DNA of 64,000 nt from Bacteroides sp. 51 (GTDB lineage Bacteria > Bacteroidota > Bacteroidia > Bacteroidales > Bacteroidaceae), in assembly GCF_010500965.1 (NCBI RefSeq), contig NZ_QVMI01000019.1, positions 1 to 64,000 on the forward strand. Direction: 5' to 3'. The position numbers and the translations under genes were made by a program. This document shows positions 11,366-20,331 of this stretch, in pieces. The notes below the pieces were generated by a model. The model worked only from the letters and a program-made list of their open reading frames with translations, was not told the origin of the DNA and made no database searches. The stretch's first letter is position 1. Every line of letters begins with the position of its first letter.

Positions 11366-11686
11366 ATGATATCCAAAACTATACTGACAAGAATCAGAAA
11401 TATCATCCATTCTGTAGTTCCTAACGCCGAGATTATTCTTTTCGGCTCACAGGCTCGTGGTGATGCTACTGAAGAGTCAGACATAGATTTACTTATACTT
11501 ATCGACAATGGAAGTGACAAACTTTCTTATGATGAAAAAAGTGCAATATTAGACCCGATACTTGATTTGGAAATGGAAACAGGATTAGAAATAAATCCTA
11601 TAATGAGAACATACAAGCAATGGTTCAATCAACCTTTTCGTACTCCTTTTTACATTAATGTAATGAAAGAAGGAATTAAGATATAA
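11366..11686 (+). CDS. Minimal nucleotidyltransferase (MNT) partner
   Basis: This 106-residue protein has the nucleotidyltransferase signature ILFGSQARGDATEESDIDLL, with the GS motif and the DxD metal pair. The start chosen is ATG 11366; a TTG six bases upstream is possible. It is co-transcribed with the HEPN gene. In characterised pairs the MNT protein adds AMP units to the HEPN toxin. That role is inferred here. Confidence 0.87.
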   Translation: MISKTILTRIRNIIHSVVPNAEIILFGSQARGDATEESDIDLLILIDNGSDKLSYDEKSAILDPILDLEMETGLEINPIMRTYKQWFNQPFRTPFYINVMKEGIKI

Positions 11687-11758
11687 GATGGTGATCTTCT
11701 CTTTCAGCTATTTCAACTACAGTTTTTCAAAGAATAGCGTTAACAACGGCTATTGAAA

Positions 11759-14700
11759 TCACTGAACATCCAATCCGTCAAAAGCTAAACCGTTCATATC
11801 TGATGCTGAGAGTATTACTTTGTAATAACCGGCATTGATATATGTACCTGTAGTGGTGCTCATCAAACGCCATTTCTCTGGGGCTTCGGGAAAGGTGATC
11901 TGATCATCTTTCAGTACCGTACCGACTTTATCTATGAACTGCAAACGAACAGTGATGGGTTTTCCGCTTGTATTCATGTATTTGAATCGCAGTGCGTATT
12001 CCTGGGCTAAACCGGTGGAGATATTCCATTCTATGCTGTTTTTTTCTCCTTTAGTAAAGAAGATTCCGGTTTGTTTGCGATGTTCTTTTTGGGTGTATTT
12101 ACCTTTAAGCTGTGCTTCTTCTGCTTCATAGGTTACACTGACACGGGCATTTTTGTCTTCGGGTAGAAGTTCTTTGGGGGTCTTTTCCATGACTTCTTCG
12201 TTAAAAGATTTCCATGCGGTAACGTGCCGCTGCGAAATTCCTCCCCCTGCCCCCTCCAGAGGGGGATAGGCTGCGCCATGAGCTGCTATAGCAATAGCCG
12301 AGATCAATGCCTGTCCCGCTTTTACTTCAGGAAAGTTGATTGTTAGCATTCCACCTTTTACGTCGGCATAGACTACTTTTTTGAGAGCGCCATCGTGTCC
12401 GGCTTCTGCCCAGACATCCAAATCATTGATTACAGTTTCACCGTTAACGGCTACATCAAAGATGCGTAGACCTTCGCAATCAGTGGAGGCACTGCCACCT
12501 GTTCCGTGCCATGGTTCGACGAAATAGAGTTCTATCCGGTAACGACCATCGGCTACAGGGAAACGGTATTCCAGTTTATGGCGACCGAAACGGAAGTATT
12601 GGAATAGCTCCCAATCGCGAGTGCCACGAATAGGGTCGTTGGTTACACGTTGACTTGCCAGAACTGGGTTTAATCCTTCAAAATCTTCTGCCCACGAGTG
12701 GGAAATGGAAGTATCATCCTGCAACCATTGTTGGCCGTATTCGTCGGTATAGGTATCCCCACCGCAGTTCACACGATATAGGTAGTTGTATCCTTCTTCC
12801 CCTTTCAATAGCGGACGGGCATCTGCATATAATGCATCAAAATGAGGCGCACGTTCCAGGCCATTCAGTACAATTAAATCTTCTGCTACGGGTTTTCCTT
12901 TATAATATCCTACAGCACGTAATATATTATAACGAATATCACGGTTTTCCCAGCGGAGAGGTGCCGCTGCCAGGTTTCCATGCGGGCGATGAGAGGGCTT
13001 ACCCAGATTTTCCATATCCCCGGCAGAGTTGTAAAGTAAAACTGAGTCGCAGTTACTATACACATCTATTGTAGCCCGACGGCGTCCCGTCTTGAAACGG
13101 TCCGCCCAGGTATGCGAAACAATATATACCATGGGATCTTTAGCTGCACTTACATAATTGGAACGATACATGTAATAAACATCCAGCGGCTCTTCCCACG
13201 GTGTGGTTAGTCCTTTATAGTTGAATGGACCTACCTTATCTATCGTACGGTAAGCTTCGTCCGGTTGGCGGCGTCCGGGATTATCGTGGCTGCTATAAAT
13301 CCACTGAAATTGTCCGCACACACTATCGCGCACCTGTTCTGCCAAACGAATTTTCATCTCCATAAGCTGACACATACGGTCTTCGCTCCATACACCGTTT
13401 TGTTGGAATTCTCCCGGTTCTGTGTGCAGGTCAATGCTGCGCCATGCACCGTATTCGCCATTTAATAGCTGGTCTTTACGCGATAATTCCTGATTGTAGT
13501 TGAATGGATTACCACCATACGTTCCACTCCAGTTCTGTACCACATTCCAGTCTGTACCCTCGCCACCGTTACAAGTAGTAATGATACGCATATTGCGGGC
13601 TGTCGGGTCCATTTCGCGAATAATTTCGCTGCACTCTTCGGCAAATGCACGAGGCAGTGTACTTTCATTTTGTAATCCCCAGATCACTACAGATGGCGAG
13701 TTACGGCGTTCCTTCACCCACTGGCGAAGCAGCTTCTTAAAGTTCTCACGGAATTCCGGAGTATCATACCATACATGTGCCGAAAGCTGCGTCCAGAACA
13801 GTACCCCCTCTTCATCCCAATACTTCTGATAATCGAGATGGTGAGGTTGGTGCGCATCGCGGAAACCATTGAATCCGGCAGCACGTATCTGCTTTACACG
13901 GGCAGCAACCTGTTCACGACTAAAAGCATGGCTTTGTCCGAACTGATGTTCATACTCACATACACCATTAATAAATACGGGTTTGTCATTCAGATAAAAA
14001 CGGCCATCGCCATCGTTCCGTTTTACCGGCCAGCTAATGGTGCGAATACCGAAAGGAGTAGTTATCTCATCCGTTGTTTTGGTATTCCGCTTAATCATGG
14101 TTGCCAGATTATAGAGATATGGATTTTCTACATCCCAACGTACCGGATTTTGTACAGGAGAGCTTTGACGGACAACCTTTGTCTCACCCGGAGCAAGCGT
14201 TACCTGTTCTACCAAGCGAAATACCTGACGTCCTTCGTCTGTACTTAATTTATTGACGAGTTCAACGGTTTGAGCAGTATTACTATAATTTTTAATTTCC
14301 GTATCTATAAATACATTCTCTGCCTTATCATCATTCCAAACGTGTATACCAAATGGTTCGATGCGGATATTATCCGAAACTTCCAGTTCGACCGGACGGA
14401 AGATACCCAAGGGTTGCGAACCTTCACTGAACCCCCATTCGGAAGAACAGCCGCCGCAAACCCAAGGCATATCGGAAATCATTTCCGGATGTTCGGCTTT
14501 GACCTCAAGGACATTGTCCTGACCAGGTTTTATGGCATCTGTTACATCCAAAGTCAACGTAGTACGCCCCACCGGATGGCGACCATAATCTTTTCCGTTT
14601 AGCGTTACGGTGGCATAAGTTCCCACGCCTGAGAAACGCAGGGAATATACAGGTTGAGTTCCAATGCTTGCACTGCCTTCGCATGATTTAGGTGCAATAA

Positions 14701-16042
14701 AAGTTGTGCGGTATAACGCTGTTCCATGCAAGTTACCATGTGTTAGCTGACGGTATCCGTAGTAATCATCCCAGTTGTGTGGAATGGTAACTTTCTGCCA
14801 CCCATAATCAGATGCACCGCCTTCCCCCTCTCCTTTGGAGAGCGCCTGGGTGAGGTTGTTTGGCCTTTCTGCCTTTATCAGTTTGGTTTCCCACTCCTTT
14901 ATATCAACAACTGCCCTGCGATTCTTTATCTGAGGTGCCGGGAAACGTACGGCAGAACGTCCCATCGGTTTACTGGTTGCCACGGCAATGCCCCGTTGGT
15001 CATATTTATTGGTTGCACAATAAAAGTGATAAACTACTCCTTCATAATTTATCACGTAACTCTTGTGTGCGAACAGGTTATCATAATCTTTAGATGGGAT
15101 GATGAGGTCTTCGCCCTGCCAGTCTGTCCAGTTGATCAGGTCATAGCTACATGCAAATGTGTTGAATGCTTTATAACGGCGGGTAGGATCAAAAGCAGAG
15201 AAATAAAACATAACATATACATCACCGAATTTCTGTATGTGTGCATCTCCTGTAATTGTTCCTTCTGTTTCGTGTGTAAATACAGGGTTGCCTTCATACC
15301 GTTTCCATTTCTTCATGTCTTTGGAAAGAGCAATCCCTACCCTTTCACCTTTCAGGTTGGTTTCGGGGTGACGGCCACCGGCATTATAAAACATAACGAA
15401 AGGATAACCGAAGGTTTCAGCTTTATCCCAATAGACTGTACTTTTATATTCTGTGATATTCTCAAACCACTGTGCGTCTTTGTCGGTGGATGACATGATA
15501 GGTTTATCCATTGCTTCCCACTCTATAGCCTGCCCCAGATTTTGTCCTTTTGTCCAGGCTAGGCCAATGCTAAGCGGTCCGGTTTCATAACCCGGATTGG
15601 GACCACCAATATAGGTCATCCAGTATTTGCCTTTCCAGGGTTGAAGTTCGTAGCTTCCTCCCCACTCCATATCGGGAAGAGCGGGAAAACCTCCGCGTTG
15701 GCTTTTGTCCCATGCGTTGTCACGGTAAGCAAGTAAACGGCCTTTGGTTGTCCATTCCAGTAGGTTGTCGCTTTCTGCCAGCCAGGTTTCGTAACCGCGG
15801 CCATCGGTTCCGAAGCGACCGTTATATACAACGAAGGTCATGTACCATTTATCGTTATGGCGAAAAACGGTGGGACAATCCATTTTGGAGTAGTTGGTTT
15901 CAGGAGCCAGCACCATGCCGTATTTGTATGGGGTCTTGACTTGCTCGTATATTTCTGCCATGCGTTCCTGCGAGACTTCACGTTGCGCGGTGGCTGTGAG
16001 CATGATGAAAGAGAAAAGGAAAAGAGTAAGTATCCGGTTCAT
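11759..16042 (-). CDS. Multidomain enzyme: GH43-like propeller, GH2, malectin-like
   Basis: This secreted protein has 1427 residues from MNRILTLFLFSFIMLTATAQ (start at 16042; an upstream in-frame ATG is 7 codons earlier). Residues about 25-385 form a five-bladed-propeller-like domain of the GH43/GH117/GH130 kind (DCPTVFRHNDKWYMTF, TGDAHIQKFGDVYVMFYF). Residues about 405-1010 are a GH2 core, with acid/base in VIWGLQNES near 793 and nucleophile in LLNGEYGAW near 863. A malectin-like domain follows at about 1134-1250, then a C-terminal beta-sandwich. Three dispersed repeats lie in frame at about residues 395-407, 1014-1029 and 1253-1277, between or within domains. It follows the lipoprotein gene by 31 bp, so the two form an operon. 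Two catalytic domains acting in sequence on one side chain is an inference. Confidence 0.82.
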   Translation of the reverse strand: MNRILTLFLFSFIMLTATAQREVSQERMAEIYEQVKTPYKYGMVLAPETNYSKMDCPTVFRHNDKWYMTFVVYNGRFGTDGRGYETWLAESDNLLEWTTKGRLLAYRDNAWDKSQRGGFPALPDMEWGGSYELQPWKGKYWMTYIGGPNPGYETGPLSIGLAWTKGQNLGQAIEWEAMDKPIMSSTDKDAQWFENITEYKSTVYWDKAETFGYPFVMFYNAGGRHPETNLKGERVGIALSKDMKKWKRYEGNPVFTHETEGTITGDAHIQKFGDVYVMFYFSAFDPTRRYKAFNTFACSYDLINWTDWQGEDLIIPSKDYDNLFAHKSYVINYEGVVYHFYCATNKYDQRGIAVATSKPMGRSAVRFPAPQIKNRRAVVDIKEWETKLIKAERPNNLTQALSKGEGEGGASDYGWQKVTIPHNWDDYYGYRQLTHGNLHGTALYRTTFIAPKSCEGSASIGTQPVYSLRFSGVGTYATVTLNGKDYGRHPVGRTTLTLDVTDAIKPGQDNVLEVKAEHPEMISDMPWVCGGCSSEWGFSEGSQPLGIFRPVELEVSDNIRIEPFGIHVWNDDKAENVFIDTEIKNYSNTAQTVELVNKLSTDEGRQVFRLVEQVTLAPGETKVVRQSSPVQNPVRWDVENPYLYNLATMIKRNTKTTDEITTPFGIRTISWPVKRNDGDGRFYLNDKPVFINGVCEYEHQFGQSHAFSREQVAARVKQIRAAGFNGFRDAHQPHHLDYQKYWDEEGVLFWTQLSAHVWYDTPEFRENFKKLLRQWVKERRNSPSVVIWGLQNESTLPRAFAEECSEIIREMDPTARNMRIITTCNGGEGTDWNVVQNWSGTYGGNPFNYNQELSRKDQLLNGEYGAWRSIDLHTEPGEFQQNGVWSEDRMCQLMEMKIRLAEQVRDSVCGQFQWIYSSHDNPGRRQPDEAYRTIDKVGPFNYKGLTTPWEEPLDVYYMYRSNYVSAAKDPMVYIVSHTWADRFKTGRRRATIDVYSNCDSVLLYNSAGDMENLGKPSHRPHGNLAAAPLRWENRDIRYNILRAVGYYKGKPVAEDLIVLNGLERAPHFDALYADARPLLKGEEGYNYLYRVNCGGDTYTDEYGQQWLQDDTSISHSWAEDFEGLNPVLASQRVTNDPIRGTRDWELFQYFRFGRHKLEYRFPVADGRYRIELYFVEPWHGTGGSASTDCEGLRIFDVAVNGETVINDLDVWAEAGHDGALKKVVYADVKGGMLTINFPEVKAGQALISAIAIAAHGAAYPPLEGAGGGISQRHVTAWKSFNEEVMEKTPKELLPEDKNARVSVTYEAEEAQLKGKYTQKEHRKQTGIFFTKGEKNSIEWNISTGLAQEYALRFKYMNTSGKPITVRLQFIDKVGTVLKDDQITFPEAPEKWRLMSTTTGTYINAGYYKVILSASDMNGLAFDGLDVQ
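12212..12283. repeat. In-frame composite repeat (families A and B)
   Basis: A CCATGCGGTAACG segment is followed by CTCCCCCTGCCCCCTCCAGA and GGGGGATAGGCTGCGC. It encodes a Pro/Gly-rich stretch with YPPLEGAGGGISQ near the junction between the malectin-like and C-terminal domains. Confidence 0.65.
12955..13000. repeat. In-frame family B repeat in the multidomain enzyme
   Basis: GGAGAGGTGCCGCTGCCAGG followed by TTTCCATGCGGGCGATG is related to the repeats at 29936 and 35376. It encodes KPSHRPHGNLAAAPLRWE in the protein. Confidence 0.6.
14821..14858. repeat. In-frame family A repeat in the multidomain enzyme
   Basis: CTTCCCCCTCTCCTTTGGAG followed by AGCGCCTGGGTGAGG is the same element that makes C-terminal tails at 44924 and 46449. 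Here it encodes NLTQALSKGEGEGG in the linker between the propeller and GH2 domains. Confidence 0.7.
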
Positions 16043-16073
16043 TGTTGTATATAAGTGTGTCATCCAAATTTAT

Positions 16074-18740
16074 TTAAAAAAACATCCAATCCATTGTTTC
16101 TTCTACTCCAGCTAGTCCGGCATTGCGGTTTTTAATATCCGCATCAGTAAAGCCGAGTACTAATGCATAGCCTTTAGGTAACAGTAATGTATGTTTTCCG
16201 GCCGGGAAACTATATGCATGAACATCTGCCAATGGTAATCCTGTGATACGAATAGCGTGGGTAAGTTTCGGCTCAGCTTGTCCGTATTCATTGGCAGAAG
16301 CATCGGTTTCAAGTGTTGGTTTCTTAGCATATTTTCTATGGTCATCGCGGAAATAACCTACCAATAAACTCACGGGGTTTTCGGTTTCGAATTCTATGGT
16401 TGTGGCCTGCTCGCGCTGCTCATCACCATTGAAGCGATAAGCTGTCAGCCCTTCAAGTTCTGTGGCTAGTGCTTCTACTTTATTGGGAAGGTTGGAGAAT
16501 AATACGGTGCCTTTGGTTAGTTTCACAGGAACCAGGTTATTCAGGATTTTCACTTTGGCCGGTGGAAGAGGAAGAAATATTTCTTCTTTCACACCTGCGC
16601 CATCGGCTCTTTCTTTCAGTACTGCCAGGTTTCCTTTGAAGTTTTCCAGTTCCTTTTCGTAATGTACCAGCATTTCTTCCCAGGTCTTGTTCTTGCCGCC
16701 ATCTCCACCAATCGGAATACGACGTTGGGATGTCTGCATACTATTAGCATAATAGTAGTGATCTTTGGTAAGCTCCACCAACTTGCGGTAATGTTCAAGG
16801 CTTTGCTCCATCAATGGTATGGCATCTTCCAGGCTCTTCAGGTCTTTGCCCCATTGATAATCCAGCACGAGTTTAGCTGCCTTTACTTTCAGGTTGAAGG
16901 CGTAGGCAAATTCGCGATAGCAATGCATGTCGTTGCGCAAACGTTCAAACTCGTCTTTATTTGCTCCAGCCTTTCCGGCTGCTTTTTCTATGGCTTCAAC
17001 TGCTTTGTCACCATGTTCTATGGCCTGACTGACAATATCTAATGGAAGTTCGCCGACGTGTGGTTCTTTCTTCCATTCCTTTTCTACATATTCAATCAGC
17101 TTCTCGCCTTCCGGTCCACAGCTTTCATAAAATCCCGGATAGATGGTGTATTTGTATGGGTTCACCAGCTGGCTCATAAACATGCCCAATAACAAGGTCT
17201 GCCGATTGCCTTCCGTAATTCCGAAACGACGGAGTAGTTTTGGAGCGATTTCGCCACTTTGCTCATAAGCCTCTAAAATATTTGCAGCAGTTTCTGATGG
17301 CATACCATAAAAATCGCCCAATTGCCGGCACCAGTATTTAATTTCTCCCTGACGGTTGTGCTGGCTGTTCCATGCGTATCGTCCCCAGGTTTTGTACCAG
17401 ATCCAATCGCGGTAAATTTGCTTTTCGCGTTCTCCGTTCGGTAATTTATCGGCTGTATAGGGCCAATCCCAGTAGGAAGTTTGCGGATACAGGTGCAGGG
17501 CATTCGCTCCATGTACGTTATGCATCGCTTTTACGGTTTTCTGTACGAAGTCGGGAGATCCCCAACGGAAAGGTTCCAGGTTGGCCAATACATGTACATT
17601 ACTGATATGGATACTTCCCAGAGAACTCAGATCGGTATGTATCTTTGCCCACGGTCCACGGGGTTCGTATGTGGTCAAGGATTCGCCGTTGTATTTGTGC
17701 ATGGTGTACAGGTTCTTATAGATTGGCAATGCAGCATCCATCACCATTTTACAGTTCGTATCGTGTGCACGGAGCAAGATAGGCGGTTCGTCTGTACGTC
17801 CAAGTTTAGCCAGTCCGTCTTTTACACCGGGAATAATGGTCTTCGTAAACCATTCCACATCATCTTCGTAGGTGTCCATTGCTTCGCCCAGACATACGAG
17901 TAGTCCGACATTGGGGTACTTCTCGATGAAAGCGGCTACTGATTTACGGGTATAATCGCTTAGTAATGGGGTTATCGGACGGTTACGATCTTGTGTTTTG
18001 ATGCCATAATGATCGGCAAATGGTTTGGACACCAGAATATTATAAAACATCTGGATAACGAATATGCCGCGCTTGTCGGCTTCTTCGGTCAGGAAACTGA
18101 ATATTTCTTCGTTTTTCTTAAAGGTTTCTTCATCTACTTCTATGGCAAAAGGATAATCTTCGAGTTTTACCAATGAAGCAAACGGGTGGCCATTCCAGAG
18201 ATATAATGAATTCATGCGGTTTTCCACCAGCATATCGAGGTACTGTATCCACTGTTCTTTATCGTAAAACCAAGGAAAGTTTCCGGGGGTATACGGATAT
18301 TCGTATACGGTGTGTCCGGGCAGATATTCTGTTTTTTGCAGTCCGATACAAGCACCACGCAGAACCATTTCGGGGGCATCGGAGAAAGATGCCGGAAAGT
18401 CCAGATTTTTCTTATCGTTTATATGGTCAATCAGCTCACGGCTACCGTAGATTACTCCGCTACCATCGCGACCGCTAATTGTGGTTATATCGCCTTCTGT
18501 AATCACACTAAATCCTTCGGCACGCAAGGTTGTATCTTTGGAAAGTTCCAACCGAATGGTTTTTCCTTCTCCGTTATTTACGCTATATCCGGCCTTAACC
18601 AGTGATTCTTTTAATTGTTTAGCGGCGAACTGAACACGTTTGGAAGCCTCTGGACTTACTTCTACATTCACATTCGTCTTTCCACAAGCACACAGAAGGG
18701 CCAGCAGAAGGGTTAGGACTACTAACTTTGACTTTATCAT
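16074..18740 (-). CDS. Lipoprotein glycosidase with GH67/GH20-type N-terminal domain
   Basis: This lipoprotein has 888 residues and a signal peptide ending in a lipobox (LLALLCACGK, Cys19). Residues about 20-110 form an alpha/beta domain like those preceding GH67 and GH20 barrels (GRDGSGVIYGSRELIDHI). A TIM-barrel-like region follows (about 115-450), with LRGACIGLQKTEYL, RMNSLYLWNGHPF, LVCLGEAMDTYEDD and ANALHLYPQTSYWDWPY, then a helical region and a C-terminal beta domain. The layout resembles alpha-glucuronidase-like or alpha-galacturonidase-like proteins, but I cannot place it in a numbered CAZy family. It is the first gene of an operon with the propeller-GH2 enzyme and probably cuts a neighbouring linkage of the same glycan. 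The catalytic residues are not assigned. Confidence 0.65.
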   Translation of the reverse strand: MIKSKLVVLTLLLALLCACGKTNVNVEVSPEASKRVQFAAKQLKESLVKAGYSVNNGEGKTIRLELSKDTTLRAEGFSVITEGDITTISGRDGSGVIYGSRELIDHINDKKNLDFPASFSDAPEMVLRGACIGLQKTEYLPGHTVYEYPYTPGNFPWFYDKEQWIQYLDMLVENRMNSLYLWNGHPFASLVKLEDYPFAIEVDEETFKKNEEIFSFLTEEADKRGIFVIQMFYNILVSKPFADHYGIKTQDRNRPITPLLSDYTRKSVAAFIEKYPNVGLLVCLGEAMDTYEDDVEWFTKTIIPGVKDGLAKLGRTDEPPILLRAHDTNCKMVMDAALPIYKNLYTMHKYNGESLTTYEPRGPWAKIHTDLSSLGSIHISNVHVLANLEPFRWGSPDFVQKTVKAMHNVHGANALHLYPQTSYWDWPYTADKLPNGEREKQIYRDWIWYKTWGRYAWNSQHNRQGEIKYWCRQLGDFYGMPSETAANILEAYEQSGEIAPKLLRRFGITEGNRQTLLLGMFMSQLVNPYKYTIYPGFYESCGPEGEKLIEYVEKEWKKEPHVGELPLDIVSQAIEHGDKAVEAIEKAAGKAGANKDEFERLRNDMHCYREFAYAFNLKVKAAKLVLDYQWGKDLKSLEDAIPLMEQSLEHYRKLVELTKDHYYYANSMQTSQRRIPIGGDGGKNKTWEEMLVHYEKELENFKGNLAVLKERADGAGVKEEIFLPLPPAKVKILNNLVPVKLTKGTVLFSNLPNKVEALATELEGLTAYRFNGDEQREQATTIEFETENPVSLLVGYFRDDHRKYAKKPTLETDASANEYGQAEPKLTHAIRITGLPLADVHAYSFPAGKHTLLLPKGYALVLGFTDADIKNRNAGLAGVEETMDWMFF

Positions 18741-18860
18741 ATTGAGATACTATTTTTATAATTTCAAGACGTCCGGATACGATATTTGTACCCAAATCCA
18801 TCTCTAATTATTAGATAGTATTATCCGGGATTTAAACACTTGTATTTTTTTGTGTGTATG

Positions 18861-19385
18861 TCATTCATGCGGTATAATGGCATAACATTCATTATCCAGA
18901 ACCACTCCATCATACCGTTTTTCGACTAAACTAAGTTTTCCTTCATAATGGAAGCCACATTTTTTTAATACATTTTTCGATCTTTCATTGAAAGGGTAAC
19001 AGTATGCCGAGATCAGATCAAGTTTCATTTCTTCGAAGCCAAAACGTAGTATGGCACGTACGGCCTCGGTTGCAAAGCCTTTTCCCCAGTGTTCTTCTCC
19101 GATAGCGTATCCAAGCATTCTTGCTTTATTATTTTCTCTTTTGGGATCGGGTATTAAGCCTATTGAACCAAATAGTTGGCCTGTTTCTTTCAGTTCTATA
19201 CCAAAAACAGATTCCTGATTCAGAAAAATGAGCTTCATAATTTCGTGTGTTTCTTCTATGTTGTCATGCGATTTCCATCCGGCATTGTCGCCCACGTTTT
19301 TGTTCCGGGAATACTCAAAGATGGCTTCTGCATCACTTTCTATGATCGGACGAAGAATCAAGCGTTCAGTTTCTATTGTTTTCAT
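18861..19385 (-). CDS. GNAT acetyltransferase, RimJ/RimL type
   Basis: The protein has 174 residues from the ATG at 19385 (MKTIETERLILRPIIESDAE); the longer frame adds nine unlikely residues. The GNAT acetyl-CoA loop is visible in GYAIGEEHWGKGFATEAVRA, and the C-terminal YPFNERSKNVLKKCGFHYEG is typical of RimJ/RimL N-acetyltransferases. The substrate is unknown. A -7-like box (TATTTTTG on the minus strand, 19410-19417) lies 25 bp upstream. It is not obviously part of the glycan operons. Confidence 0.85.
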   Translation of the reverse strand: MKTIETERLILRPIIESDAEAIFEYSRNKNVGDNAGWKSHDNIEETHEIMKLIFLNQESVFGIELKETGQLFGSIGLIPDPKRENNKARMLGYAIGEEHWGKGFATEAVRAILRFGFEEMKLDLISAYCYPFNERSKNVLKKCGFHYEGKLSLVEKRYDGVVLDNECYAIIPHE

Positions 19386-20331
19386 TTGTGGATATATTAA
19401 GATTGTTTCCAAAAATAGTAAATATTAAAAAGATAGACGCTATAACATATAATGATTATCCTCAATCCCCTCCCTCTCTCCTCCATTCTTTCCAACTGAC
19501 ATTTTGTTAATTACACCCAAATCAGATGAAAACGATGCACCATTGTTCGTGATTGAAAAATGCCTGTCATTTTCAATCACGGAAATGCAAAATGGCAATA
19601 CAATTATGCATTAGATTAAAAACAGAAAGAAAAAGCAAACTCGCCAAAACAATATTTCACAAACCAAACAGTTACACCGATAATATGATTATTTAAAGAT
19701 TAATAGAAAAACGATTAAAATAGAGAAAGTAGCCTCCTGAATTTACACTTCTTCTAAGTTATTCAATCTTTTATGCACTGAAAAAATGAAATCAACACTT
19801 TTTATCCTCCTTGTTAAACGCATCAACTGTCTACGTTAACACATCAACTTCGAGGTATAACAATGCAGGTAGTGGTGTTTAGTGTGGCCTATGATTTTTA
19901 TTCATGTAGAAAGTTGACGTGTTAAGTGAGCCAGTCACCTTGTTAAACAAGAAAATAAGAAAAAGTTGTCGGGACACTCCAGTTTTCTATCAAAGAAACT
20001 GCCTATTAGCATAGAAAATATGCTTTTTCTTCCCTTTTTAAGCTAAAAATCTTCTTTTAGATAACCCATAAATAGTCGCCATATGCCCTCTGAGGCACAT
20101 CCTATACTTTGAGCGGAAAGAATCCGGCACAGACACATTATCAAAAAGCGCATATAAAATTAAAAACGGAAGAAATAGAACACACAAATCAAACAAATAC
20201 GCATCAATTAGACATTTTCAGAAACTCTTAAAACTTACAGTTCTCCCCTCTCGGTGAGTACATTTTCATACTTCTTCGTCTTAAACACTAAAGTGTTTAT
20301 TCATCAAGTACCAATAAATATAAAAAGACAT
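19386..20331. other. Long AT-rich intergenic region upstream of the methyltransferase genes
   Basis: About 950 bp carry no convincing gene. They hold the divergent control regions of the GNAT and the MtaA-like gene, an inverted repeat at 19836-19925, and a hairpin of the GTGATTGAAAATG/CATTTTCAATCAC kind near 19550-19582. I searched for a cobalamin riboswitch because a corrinoid operon follows, but saw no convincing B12 box. Confidence 0.5.
19836..19925. repeat. Inverted repeat upstream of the methyltransferase operon
   Basis: TTAACACATCAACTT (19836-19850) and AAGTTGACGTGTTAA (19911-19925) are reverse complements except for one base. A related direct copy, TTAAACGCATCAACT, starts at 19814. 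It may be a regulator-binding array or a remnant of a mobile element end. Confidence 0.5.

Noticed and set aside
14777-15493. Plus-strand open frame of 238 residues
   Set aside because: It lies opposite the well-supported propeller-GH2 gene and has low-complexity, non-protein-like sequence.
19386-20331. Cobalamin riboswitch upstream of the corrinoid genes
   Set aside because: I looked for a B12 box and surrounding stems; the only similar text (GTGAGCCAGTCACC) lacks the conserved context.
20254-20331. Longer start for the MtaA-like protein
   Set aside because: The 26 extra residues are hydrophobic and non-family-like, and the ATG at 20332 begins where UroD-like sequence begins.
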